Source of the DNA: G963677485 sp964519405
GTDB lineage: Bacteria; Armatimonadota; HRBIN16
Assembly: GCA_964519405.1 (NCBI GenBank)
Contig: CAZFLA010000025.1
Span: 1 to 30,001, forward strand
Direction: 5' to 3'
DNA length: 30,001 nt
Shown one piece after another: positions 8,201 to 15,214 of the stretch; the first letter of the stretch is position 1; each line of letters starts with the position of its first letter. The notes under the pieces were generated by a model. The model was not told where the DNA came from, searched no databases, and saw only the letters and a list, made by a program, of their open reading frames with translations. The position numbers were made by a program, and so were the translations under genes.

Positions 8201-8782
8201 TTGAACATCCTGGCCGATCTGCTGACATGCGGCAATCAGTGCTTGGCCTAGAACAGAGTTCTTCATCTCCTTATCGTCAAGCCCTTTTCCTTGAAGATCG
8301 CCAGGCTCCGGACCCTTCATGGGCTGCTGCGATTTCTTCGCGGTGGCCCGAAGGGGCGCAACTCCCACTGCCGTCGCAACATCGATGAGCCCGCCGCATA
8401 GTGTCACCTCTGCATCCGCTTTTACGGTGGAGCCAAGTAAGGGAACGTCAACGTCTTTTGTGTCAGCGCGAATACTATCTATGCGCACAAACACCACACC
8501 ATTACAGTTGCTGTTTCGCGCTTGCTGCACTAAGGTCTCAAAGTTGGGTGTATCTGTTTCGTCCATGAACTCTGGCCATGGCAAAACAACCACATCACAG
8601 CTCTTTGTTTGAGTAATGTTTTGGGCAATGGTTTGTTGGATACTGGAGCGGAGCTCATCCGATGACAACGCGGATTCATCGGATTGGGATTCAGGTATTG
8701 GCAAAATACCGATACGCGGCACCGCGTAAATGGGCATAGCACATATCAGCATTATTACCAGGCATGACAATACACGACGCAT
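5258..8782 (-). CDS. Very large exported protein with sialidase-like (BNR) propeller and CARDB-like domain
   Basis: The chosen ATG gives 1174 residues starting MRRVLSCLVIMLICAMPIYA, a good signal peptide, with GAGG six bases upstream; a GTG four codons earlier lies inside that ribosome site. After the signal, about 200 residues beginning PRIGILPIPES resemble the alpha/beta fold of CsgG/FlgT-like envelope proteins (tentative). Two beta-rich, Ig-like regions follow (about 205-440), then a Gly/Cys-rich segment (about 445-490). Residues about 590-845 look like a sialidase-type propeller, with Asp-box motifs SKDGGKQF and SSTDGGKSW and repeated AWEDLRSG-type strands. Residues about 970-1080 resemble a CARDB adhesion domain. 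The last 60 residues are rich in L-P-x-L motifs. It probably acts at the cell surface or outside, in glycan binding or degradation; catalytic activity is unproven. A sialidase-fold gene lies directly upstream on the same strand. Confidence 0.75.
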   Translation of the reverse strand: MRRVLSCLVIMLICAMPIYAVPRIGILPIPESQSDESALSSDELRSSIQQTIAQNITQTKSCDVVVLPWPEFMDETDTPNFETLVQQARNSNCNGVVFVRIDSIRADTKDVDVPLLGSTVKADAEVTLCGGLIDVATAVGVAPLRATAKKSQQPMKGPEPGDLQGKGLDDKEMKNSVLGQALIAACQQIGQDVQKSLIKITSQSAVKAARTNAPSGLRFELDATPFSTFTGYDRRGTITVLNNSDTAKAFKLLPISKIKDVTAGFVGEGSIDKACILKPGQSKFVRFILNTDRLLKDEQLKVGLFTAEEPEQIDIKSKPHDTAVIQLTTKTPDARLKLEVLRQDPATLAYSCRLSNAGAAVWGIGVTAENIEFSHLIRFEPNVSQNVFVPANGSVEFSVIPNLCPGMPAFDVPISVSGMSDQNPATVNLHFAVPAGQSVYYGLAHTSSSGGSFQGYCINEGGDYSQDPNGNQYCTGLGHDWSNGSFSANMGYLLGSIWAALSNVGYVPPDWNAVNGVRGGTIRKSLLSRLPELAVKNSLYPGLVNCNDGMGIFLHTPAPDGTPTVIFGINATQTDKMMNVSQLNDKGHSAMWPHACYLDPNMAAVTWVDAVPNAKSNAAVRISKTDDYLTWQPITYLTTHGKGVDDPFIISDKQGNLIVAWEDLRSGSSRIYMRVSKDGGKQFGPEVALSASAGESQRWPQLVALSNGIGLCYTSSVSGRTSINYRRIDLSGKDIGKPQVLSVGKAECGEPSICVSGDNQVYAVWREGDGAESEIWFSKVSDTPNQPLRLTQDSAYSEYPAISYSQKTIHVVYHSDISGVTDLQYRISSTDGGKSWSQPVMQPSLQGAVKKAWLETTFNLENSREDYPPFDMRFKVNNTEVGLMKKSVLEGCYLFPVPAEAIRGYMGKLMNNNVETKVENAMDGHFIYASHHRLIANWAYTQIAVAAASQKEADQIALSTGVDRNHTSPDLALIANKMPKLPAKLTPGLKIPLVFQVVNVGEATANEVVLDIYGGDKVDLSAGQKPLKSLELKPITPGESVDASYTFEFNPKTTPRIHAALRMKEKDFYPSDNTWSVSFSLGAAGTVAPTVGTDTPNLFYTPDILKSVNISDPTKILNMISLPNISQMLRIPELPQLPTLDLPNLQDIASPITEKLQQLDIPVPNVGDLLGVSL

Positions 8783-8819
8783 GATACACCTCACTCGTCT
8801 ATGAAACGATATGTATCAT
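8781..8819. repeat. 8-bp inverted repeat spanning the start region of the large exported protein gene
   Basis: ATGATACA (8781-8788) pairs with TGTATCAT (8812-8819), 23 bases apart. On the minus-strand message one arm lies just 5' of the ribosome site and the other overlaps the ATG at 8780-8782, so folding would hide the translation start. This could be an operator or a translational control hairpin; it may also be chance. Confidence 0.35.
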
Positions 8820-8845
8820 ATGGTACCTAGATCAGTGAGTTTGTG

Positions 8846-9952
8846 TCAAGCCTTTATCTGACCCAGTTTATACTGTGAGGGCGAGCCTGGTTTATCATAT
8901 TGCACAAACAATGCTTTACGGGAGTGGTGTTTAAGCTGCACCACACCCGCAAAGTAGATGGGTTGGCGATCATCGATAATGGCAGGTGTCTTCTGCCAAC
9001 TCGCGCCATTATCAAAACTCAGCACACATTTAAGGCTCATCTCTAGCCGTCCTGTGGAGATGATGCCCGGTGCAGGTCTGTCTTCATCGGTTGTGAAGAC
9101 ACACAACAGGGTACCGTTTGTCAGCTTGATCATCCATGGAGCTGTGACATTAAAATCGGGGTTTCGAGGTACGTATAAAGTGCTGCGTTCGTGAGAGCTC
9201 CAACTCCAGGTTCGTCCGCCATCGGATGAGGTGGTGTATCGCAGCAAACCGCGATATGGCCGATATGTCTGCACACCTTCAAAGGCGCAGATGAGGTGAC
9301 GATCATCGAGTTCTACCACGCTGCACATACCATCACGTGATAGGTGCGCTGGGTTCTTGGCGCGACTGACAACGACCGGGTTGCACCATATGCACGCTAC
9401 AGGATCCCAACTGCGCATTGATGTCCACTGGTGATGGGGTAACTGCTGCGTATATGGTGTCCATTCGTCATCGTAATAACACTGAAGGCTGCCGTCCCGT
9501 TTTTGCAGCAGGAATGTTGACCATAGCCCGACATCGGTGCCGCTGCACTCGGTGACAGTGGAATGATGCTGCCAATGAACACCTCGGTCGGTGCTTTTCA
9601 CCACGCGAAGGGCATATCGGCGATCAGCCGCCTGCGGCGTCAGATTGTTGTCGCGATACGAATACAGGAGGGTGCCATCGCGCAGTTGAATCATATGGCC
9701 ATCGCCGATATCGGCTTGAGGGTGTGCAGAGGCGGCACACTGGCCGATTTTCTGCCAGTTCTGACCACCGTCTGTGCTGCGGATGCACTGAACCTCGGCG
9801 CCTCCGCCACTTAACGGTGCCGTATGGGCAGCCAGAATGTGGCCGTTATCTAGCTCCAGAGGAGCCTTAAACCCTCCGCTGGGGTGCGATTGAGCTTCCC
9901 ATGTGATGCTGCAGCGCCGGTTCATACAATGCCTGCCAATAGTTTGATCCAT
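8846..9952 (-). CDS. Sialidase-fold protein with four BNR/Asp-box repeats
   Basis: This 368-residue protein has four well-spaced Asp-boxes (SxDxGxxW): STDGGQNW (59-66), STDRGVHW (120-127), SSDGGRTW (242-249) and SFDNGASW (312-319). That is the hallmark of the six-bladed sialidase/exo-glycosidase propeller. There is no signal peptide, so it should act in the cytosol. The FRIP arginine motif of true sialidases is not seen; FKAPLEL (28-34) sits roughly at that place. It may therefore be another BNR glycosidase, lyase or hydrolase of the superfamily. An alternative start at Met10 (position 9925) is possible; neither start has a strong ribosome site. It lies 63 bases upstream of the large exported protein on the same strand and diverges from the beta-helix gene, suggesting a shared sugar-degrading function. 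Confidence 0.8.
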   Translation of the reverse strand: MDQTIGRHCMNRRCSITWEAQSHPSGGFKAPLELDNGHILAAHTAPLSGGGAEVQCIRSTDGGQNWQKIGQCAASAHPQADIGDGHMIQLRDGTLLYSYRDNNLTPQAADRRYALRVVKSTDRGVHWQHHSTVTECSGTDVGLWSTFLLQKRDGSLQCYYDDEWTPYTQQLPHHQWTSMRSWDPVACIWCNPVVVSRAKNPAHLSRDGMCSVVELDDRHLICAFEGVQTYRPYRGLLRYTTSSDGGRTWSWSSHERSTLYVPRNPDFNVTAPWMIKLTNGTLLCVFTTDEDRPAPGIISTGRLEMSLKCVLSFDNGASWQKTPAIIDDRQPIYFAGVVQLKHHSRKALFVQYDKPGSPSQYKLGQIKA

Positions 9953-9960
9953 GCCTGAGT

Positions 9961-9998
9961 TATATAGGTGTGTGTATACTTCATTATAGACCTATATA
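9961..9998. promoter_or_regulatory. 9-bp inverted repeat in the divergent promoter region (candidate operator)
   Basis: TATATAGGT (9961-9969) and ACCTATATA (9990-9998) are perfect inverted copies in the 69-base region between two divergent genes. The loop holds a perfect minus-strand TATAAT (9983-9988, reading ATTATA on the plus strand), placed about 30 bases before the sialidase-fold start. A regulator bound here could control both genes. No convincing -35 was found for either direction. Confidence 0.45.
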
Positions 9999-10021
9999 CA
10001 CAGCAGTGAGGATTTGTCATC

Positions 10022-12130
10022 TTGAACGTTCCTATTATGTTAGTGCTCATGTTGGGTGCGGTGGTTGCAGTGCCATGTATGGCACAAAACACCCAAGATA
10101 ACCAAGCATCGGGCTGCCAGATCAATGTCACCGTGGCTGATGGCAAATGGGTGGAGTTGCCGATCAGCCGCAACAATCGAACCAAGGCAGACGAAAACAC
10201 GCAGCGCATACAGCAGATCATGCAAAAAGCTCCTGCAGGGGCAGCGATCTACTTTCCTGCTGGTGACTACTATTTTCATGGATCGGCACTGCCGAACAGG
10301 GGCACTGTAGAAACCACGCAAGCAGGACAGATCATCTATGGTGATGGCGCTGATGTAACGAACTTCATTCAGACCGACGCCCGCCAGGATTACGGCTTTG
10401 TTTGTGATGCTGCGCGGAAGCGTGTTCCTACGGCTGTCATTCGCATCAGAAACAAGGGCTGTCGGGTAAGGAGCCTAAGTGTGCTGGTTGATGACAAGTT
10501 GGCTTCAGGCATCATCATTCCGTCTGCAGCGATCCAGCTGGCGCACATTAAGTATATGCCCGACAACAACATCGGTATTATCGAGACCACAGGCAAGGGC
10601 GATGATTTCCTGCTGGACTACGTGAATGTAGACAACGTGAATGTAGGCCGAAATCTGAAAAGCGGGATACAATCTGAGCGGTTCTTTGAGGTGGGTGTTG
10701 ACATCATAGGTTCTGGTGGTGAGGTTAAGGTATACGATATGGACCGCCTCGATGCCAAGATTGGTGTACGTCTAGATAACGGAAACCACTGCGGTCAAGG
10801 TGGATACTATTTCGAGAACCTAGAATCGACAGGGCGGCATGGTGTCACCAATGGCGGAGTATTCTTTGACTGGGTTGGCGGGCAGGCTCCTATGCTTCGC
10901 AACTGCAATGTGGGATTCACTAATGGTCTGCATGTAGGGCCATTGGGTGTATATGGCGATCGATTTGAGCCGTTTGCTGAAGGTGAAGTGGTGCGAAGAG
11001 CTGGCAAAGACTGGGACTGGCTGACGCTTCATGGTCACGCTGTTGCAGACGAACCTAATGATGGGCAGCGCATGGAATGGTATGGTCTGCCGCGTTGTGT
11101 GGAGCGCATCGTGCATGTCGGCTCTGAGCCGCGCACCGGCGGACGTGAGTGGGTTGAGGGACGTGACTTCACTGTGGAGCTGGTAACAGCAGAGGGCAGT
11201 CTGCATCAAGCCACAAAGATCCATTGGCTTAAGAATGCACCAGATGCCAATACTGTGTATTATGTGACCTATCAGCAACCGAAGGAATACCGGGTTCATG
11301 ATATAGAGTGGGGATATCTCATCAACAGTCAGCTGGGTGAGGCGCTTCAAGCCGGTCCCGATGGTTACGCCGTAAAGTTTGAAGATCAAGGATATGGCTA
11401 CAAAAACCCAGACTTTGGGTTTAAAGTGGGTTATGGCTTCCAGATCAATAACACGATGGTGCTTAACGGCCCCATGATATTCCGCGGATATGTGGACTAT
11501 ATAAGTGTAGTAAACAACACAACTGGGGTCTGCAACTACATCATTGAAGGACTCGATAAGCAGCGCACAGCCAGCCGGCTGACATTTACAGGCAACAAAA
11601 TGAACGGCATCCTGATGGGTGACTATGTGGCGCAGATTAACATCGAGGGCAATGAAACTTGCGGAATTGTAAGGCTGCAGGCGCCGAATAGTGCCGACTG
11701 CATAAACATCAACCGCAATACGTTGGTGTCCGGCGATGTCGCAGCGGTGGATTTGTCGGGTAGTATCCGCAACCTGCGGATAGACGGCAACGATCTGCGC
11801 ATGACAGGCGGCTTCGGCATAAAGCTGAAGGGGGTTACCGACGGCATAATCAGCCACAATAACCTCAGCGGAGCCTCACAAGATGGTTTGGTCGTTGAAG
11901 ACTGCAAACAGCTCATCGTGACGGACAATATCCTGAATCGCAACCGCTGCGGCTTGGTTGTAGATGCCGAAGACGGCTGCGCGATATCTGTGCGGGGCAA
12001 CATCATCAGCGAAAACAAACAGGCTGGTATTACCCTTCAGAGCCGTAACGGCAAACAGCCTAAAGGGCTAACGCTGAAAGATAACCAACTCATCAACAAC
12101 CCCAAGCCGCAGGTTACCAAGAAGAGGTAA
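10022..12130 (+). CDS. Exported right-handed beta-helix protein (pectate-lyase-like)
   Basis: This 702-residue protein probably begins at TTG (10022), which follows a GTGAGGAT ribosome site by about 8 bases; ATG at 10037 is the alternative and would shorten the signal sequence. The N-terminus MNVPIMLVLMLGAVVAVPCMA is a signal peptide likely cut before QNTQ. Residues about 60-120 have the layout of the pectate lyase 3 family start: a helix, then IYFPAGDYYF and IIYGDGADVTNFIQ. Residues about 500-690 show short parabetahelix-type rungs such as ISHNNLSGASQDGLVVEDC and LIVTDNILNRNRCGLVV. Such proteins are polysaccharide lyases, glycosidases or surface binding proteins. No lyase catalytic triad can be assigned by eye. 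It ends at a bidirectional terminator. Confidence 0.82.
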   Translation: MNVPIMLVLMLGAVVAVPCMAQNTQDNQASGCQINVTVADGKWVELPISRNNRTKADENTQRIQQIMQKAPAGAAIYFPAGDYYFHGSALPNRGTVETTQAGQIIYGDGADVTNFIQTDARQDYGFVCDAARKRVPTAVIRIRNKGCRVRSLSVLVDDKLASGIIIPSAAIQLAHIKYMPDNNIGIIETTGKGDDFLLDYVNVDNVNVGRNLKSGIQSERFFEVGVDIIGSGGEVKVYDMDRLDAKIGVRLDNGNHCGQGGYYFENLESTGRHGVTNGGVFFDWVGGQAPMLRNCNVGFTNGLHVGPLGVYGDRFEPFAEGEVVRRAGKDWDWLTLHGHAVADEPNDGQRMEWYGLPRCVERIVHVGSEPRTGGREWVEGRDFTVELVTAEGSLHQATKIHWLKNAPDANTVYYVTYQQPKEYRVHDIEWGYLINSQLGEALQAGPDGYAVKFEDQGYGYKNPDFGFKVGYGFQINNTMVLNGPMIFRGYVDYISVVNNTTGVCNYIIEGLDKQRTASRLTFTGNKMNGILMGDYVAQINIEGNETCGIVRLQAPNSADCININRNTLVSGDVAAVDLSGSIRNLRIDGNDLRMTGGFGIKLKGVTDGIISHNNLSGASQDGLVVEDCKQLIVTDNILNRNRCGLVVDAEDGCAISVRGNIISENKQAGITLQSRNGKQPKGLTLKDNQLINNPKPQVTKKR

Positions 12131-12176
12131 TGGAACCACTCTGGTAACCGAGATTGGCTTGTGCCAAAAAATGTTG

Positions 12177-12196
12177 GGGTGCAGCTTGCTGCACCC
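12177..12196. terminator. Bidirectional intrinsic terminator between convergent genes
   Basis: GGGTGCAGC (12177-12185) pairs perfectly with GCTGCACCC (12188-12196), followed on the plus strand by TTTCGTTT. On the minus strand the stem is followed shortly by a T-run (ATTTTTT). It sits between the beta-helix gene and the oppositely oriented CoA-binding gene, so it can stop both. Confidence 0.75.
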
Positions 12197-12210
12197 TTTC
12201 GTTTAGCGCA

Positions 12211-12666
12211 CTACATGCGTTTGAACTTGCGATTAATCCAGCGATGAAGGTTATGCGGAAACCCGCCGTTAGCGATGTGCAGGCAGGGGCAGATACCTAC
12301 CACAGCATCGATGCCAGAGGCCGCCACAAGCTCATTTAGTTGAGGGGTTACGCCGTCGGGGTATATCCATACTTTCGCGATGCCATTCTGCTGGCATACT
12401 GCCAACGCCTGCCTGGTGAAATCTGCTGCGGAATTGGACCAGGGTGACGGCGGCAATATCACCGCGCCATCAACGGCCTGTTCGGGCGTCAGCTCTTTAA
12501 CGCACTCCGTACCGCGAACTTTGGTGCCATCGGGTTGAACGGCAACGGCTGTTTTACTGGCTTTGTGCAGCGCAGCGATGAGGATGCTGCCATGTGCTCG
12601 GCCCGCAGCAGCGGCACCAAATATCGCGTATCTGCTGCCAGAAAAGAACCCATCTGTTGCTTCCAT
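12211..12666 (-). CDS. CoA-binding domain protein (YccU-like)
   Basis: This 151-residue protein matches the small Rossmann-fold CoA-binding family in length and layout. It has a strand plus glycine/alanine-rich turn YAIFGAAAAGRAHGS (13-27), a middle VDGAVILPPSP strand typical of the family, and the helix ADFTRQALAVCQQNGIAKVWIYPDG. A late CPCLHI segment follows, with a cysteine near the place conserved in relatives. Members bind CoA-type nucleotides and are mostly of unknown physiological role. The start follows a strong ribosome site, TTGGAGGC, five bases before the ATG. It is downstream of the ftsZ terminator on the same strand and so is probably transcribed on its own. Confidence 0.72.
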   Translation of the reverse strand: MEATDGFFSGSRYAIFGAAAAGRAHGSILIAALHKASKTAVAVQPDGTKVRGTECVKELTPEQAVDGAVILPPSPWSNSAADFTRQALAVCQQNGIAKVWIYPDGVTPQLNELVAASGIDAVVGICPCLHIANGGFPHNLHRWINRKFKRM

Positions 12667-12734
12667 GCTGCCTCCAATTCATCACGCCGACATACGAACA
12701 TGCACCTTACGGCAAATGCTGGCCGGCATAACTA

Positions 12735-12764
12735 CCATATGTTTAAAGCCCCATAGATGCAGCT
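12735..12764 (-). terminator. Terminator of the dcw cluster after ftsZ
   Basis: AAAGCCCCATAG (12735-12746) pairs perfectly over 12 bases with CTATGGGGCTTT (12753-12764) around a 6-base loop, 33 bases after the ftsZ stop. On the minus strand the stem ends in CTTT then AAAC, so the T-run is short, but the stem is very stable. Confidence 0.75.
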
Positions 12765-12797
12765 ATGGGGCTTTGAGATGCGAAATCGCGGATGGCT

Positions 12798-14003
12798 CTA
12801 CTTCTTACCTTGCAGGAATGGCGGGATGACGTAATCGCTGTCATCATCCTGCACCGGCTTTGTCTGCTTTGGCTGTACAGGCTGAGGAGCAGGACGCGGC
12901 TGAGGCACTGGCTGCTGCACAGGCTGTGGTTGTGGCTGCGGTGCGGTATGAGCTGCAGGTGCTGCTGCAGGAGCTGGTGCAGGCTGCGCTGTATACTGAA
13001 CAGCCGGGCGGGCATTAAACTGCGGCATAGATGCTTCATGTGCAGATTTCTGCTGCACGGGGTCATCTGGCCTGCCAGGCAGTCCAGCCGCCAACACAGT
13101 GATCTTGACTTCGTCTTCCATGGTGTTGTCAAACACATGACCATAGATGATGAGGCTGTCTGGATCGGCTAATGCTGCGATCACTCCAGTGGCTTCCATC
13201 AACTCCTGAAGTGCAAAGTCTGGGCTGGATGTGATGTTGATAAGAATTCGCTGTGCACCTTCGATTGGTGTTTCCATCAACGGGCTGCGGGTAGCCAACT
13301 CGGCAGCTTCTCGGGCACGGTGGTCGCCGGAGCTTCGGCCGATACCCATCAATGCTGGGCCAGCGTTGCTCATCACTTGTTCAACGTCGCAGAAGTCCAC
13401 GTTGACCAAACCAGTGACTGTAATGATATCGGAGATACCCTGAACGCCCTGCAGCAGGATATTATCAGCCATGCGGAAGGCGTCGAGAAGCGTGGTGCGC
13501 TTTTCGGTATTGGCTAGTAATCTTTCGTTAGGAATGACGATGATGGCATCAACCTGCTGGCGCAGAGCTTCGATACCTTCCAGAGCCAACCTCATACGGC
13601 GGGCGCCTTCGAAGGCGAATGGCTTGGTGACAACGGCGACAGTCAATGCTTTTGCCTGTCGAGCGATGTTCGCCACAAGCGGTGCAGCACCTGTTCCAGT
13701 GCCTCCACCCATTCCAGCGCTGATGAAGACAAGCTGCGAGCCTTCCAGCATCTTGCCGATTTCTGAACGGCTCTCTTCGGCTGCGCGGGCGCCGGTTTCA
13801 GGATTGCCTCCTGCACCCAGCCCACGTGTGGTTTCTGGCCCAAGCTGCAGTTTTTTATCTGCAGGGCTGTTTTCTAGGGCCTGCAGCTCCGAGTTCATCA
13901 CGCAGAACTCCACTCCTGTCAGGCCTGCTTCGATCATGCGATTGACAGCGTTGGTTCCGCCGCCTCCTACGCCGACCACAGTAATTCTTGCATCTTTGTT
14001 CAT
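12798..14003 (-). CDS. ftsZ: Cell division protein FtsZ
   Basis: This 401-residue bacterial tubulin has the nucleotide-binding GVGGGGTNAVNRM (11-23) and the tubulin signature GGGTGTGAAP (99-108). The T7-loop region NVDFCDVEQVM stands where most FtsZ proteins have NADFADV. It polymerises with GTP into the Z-ring at midcell. After the globular core (to about 320) comes a Pro/Gln/Ala-rich disordered linker of roughly 60 residues, then the conserved C-terminal peptide DYVIPPFLQGKK (390-401) that binds membrane anchors such as FtsA or SepF. It is the last gene of the cluster; 45 bases separate it from the sbp-like gene, where ftsA would normally lie. A strong hairpin follows. Confidence 0.98.
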   Translation of the reverse strand: MNKDARITVVGVGGGGTNAVNRMIEAGLTGVEFCVMNSELQALENSPADKKLQLGPETTRGLGAGGNPETGARAAEESRSEIGKMLEGSQLVFISAGMGGGTGTGAAPLVANIARQAKALTVAVVTKPFAFEGARRMRLALEGIEALRQQVDAIIVIPNERLLANTEKRTTLLDAFRMADNILLQGVQGISDIITVTGLVNVDFCDVEQVMSNAGPALMGIGRSSGDHRAREAAELATRSPLMETPIEGAQRILINITSSPDFALQELMEATGVIAALADPDSLIIYGHVFDNTMEDEVKITVLAAGLPGRPDDPVQQKSAHEASMPQFNARPAVQYTAQPAPAPAAAPAAHTAPQPQPQPVQQPVPQPRPAPQPVQPKQTKPVQDDDSDYVIPPFLQGKK

Positions 14004-14048
14004 GGTAATCTCCAGTTCTCCGACATTTCGAAGTGATTTCGCATCTCG

Positions 14049-14435
14049 TTAACGCGTGGGAGGAGTTATCTGCTCCATCTCACGTTGCTGCTTGGCCATA
14101 GAACGCTGTGTCAACCAGAAACGCCGGATGAGCGACAGGTTCAAGAACATTCGTCCACCTAAGGCGACAACGGCCGCTAGGAAAAGATCAACACCAATTT
14201 GGTCACCGATATAGGCCAATAGGGCGGCCAGTAAGGTGTTTGCTAGAAACCCGCTGGCAAATACATCAGCTTGGAACTTGCCCTCCATGCTGCTTCGGAT
14301 ACCACCCAGCATGGTATCCATGGCAGATAGTGTTGCCAGGCTGATATATGCCGCTATGCCGCCTGGTACACCAATTGGCAACGCATATACTACTGCGAAG
14401 CCGAATATTAAACCAACTACAGGCAACCAGTTCAT
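14049..14435 (-). CDS. sbp: Small basic protein (Sbp, DUF1290) membrane protein
   Basis: This 128-residue protein has about three to four hydrophobic segments (roughly 4-18, 24-42, 57-76 and 82-104) and a charged, cytoplasmic-looking tail (105-128). The motif GVPGGIAAYISLATLSAMDTMLGGIRS is characteristic of the DUF1290/Sbp family, found in Bacillus next to ftsA and ftsZ. Its function is not well defined; context ties it to division. The ATG overlaps the TGA of the DUF881 gene (ATGA) and follows a very good ribosome site, GGAGGTGA. Confidence 0.88.
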   Translation of the reverse strand: MNWLPVVGLIFGFAVVYALPIGVPGGIAAYISLATLSAMDTMLGGIRSSMEGKFQADVFASGFLANTLLAALLAYIGDQIGVDLFLAAVVALGGRMFLNLSLIRRFWLTQRSMAKQQREMEQITPPTR

Positions 14436-15205
14436 GGTGTCACCTCCGACTTACCTGAGAGCTTAACCGGTTTTGCAAATCGGAATACACTGCTGCCGTT
14501 GTATGCCGGTACTGTAAGGCTCTGTTTTTTCTCTACCTGCATCATAGCAGAATCAACGGCTTGAACGTCCTTCATAAGCCCGCCAAGCATATCCAGCGCT
14601 GTATACATTCCCGCAGGATCACCAATTGCTTTTATGATATAAGGAGGTGATAGGGCAATTCCATTAACCTGGATGCTAGGACCAACACACCGGATAGCTG
14701 TGTTCGCCACGACCCTCTGCTCGTTTACCGAAACAGCTTCACATCCTGCCGCGTGCAGTTCATTAACAACCCGCTGTATGTCCACATCGTGTATGATGAA
14801 GTTTTCAAGAGCTAGCCCTGTCATGGTTGTGTTACGTTTGGTACTGTCTTGAAGTGTAATTTGCACTCCCGGACCTTGAACCTCAGTAAAACCTGACATA
14901 AACTTGGCTTCTTGCAGCGATTGGTTAATCAACTCTACTCGGCCTGATGCACTGCTCATTTCATTCTCGTATTTTGTGATGCGCGTACGCAGCCGCTCAA
15001 TCTCCTTGTTGGCATCACCTAATCGATCTTGCTGATCGAGGTAAGCGCTGGCCAATCCTGGAAATCGGTTGCTGGGTAAACTCTGCTGGCGGATGTTAAG
15101 CTGCGTTTTTAGCGACAATCCGATTAGGCCCCCCAAAACAACCGCAAAGGCTGTAAGGGGTACTACGTATTTATTGCCATTTCTTGTCGATAAAAAGATG
15201 TTCAT
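14432..15205 (-). CDS. DUF881 protein (YlxW/YlxX type), membrane-anchored coiled coil
   Basis: This 257-residue protein has one N-terminal membrane segment (about 14-32), a coiled coil (about 52-84, QDRLGDANKEIERLRTRITKYE) and a C-terminal DUF881 domain. The domain begins near GPGVQITLQDS and includes INELHAAGCEAVSVNEQRV-like sequence (here VVNELHAAGCEAVSVN) and the family hallmark AIRCVGPSIQVNG. The family occurs in division clusters of Bacillus and Actinobacteria with unknown function. The gene begins 9 bases after the ftsQ-like stop; no clear ribosome site is seen, so it may depend on coupling to upstream translation. Confidence 0.87.
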   Translation of the reverse strand: MNIFLSTRNGNKYVVPLTAFAVVLGGLIGLSLKTQLNIRQQSLPSNRFPGLASAYLDQQDRLGDANKEIERLRTRITKYENEMSSASGRVELINQSLQEAKFMSGFTEVQGPGVQITLQDSTKRNTTMTGLALENFIIHDVDIQRVVNELHAAGCEAVSVNEQRVVANTAIRCVGPSIQVNGIALSPPYIIKAIGDPAGMYTALDMLGGLMKDVQAVDSAMMQVEKKQSLTVPAYNGSSVFRFAKPVKLSGKSEVTP

Positions 15206-15214
15206 AATAGTATT

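Noticed and set aside
8783..8794. GTG start giving a four-residue longer large exported protein
   Set aside because: The GTG lies within the likely ribosome site for the ATG at 8782, and the shorter form has a cleaner signal peptide.
10820..11857. 345-codon minus-strand open frame inside the beta-helix gene
   Set aside because: It is fully antisense to a gene with a signal peptide and recognisable beta-helix rungs, and it matches no family I know.
13471..14052. 193-codon plus-strand open frame inside ftsZ
   Set aside because: It is antisense to a highly conserved gene; the long frame is a by-product of ftsZ codon usage.
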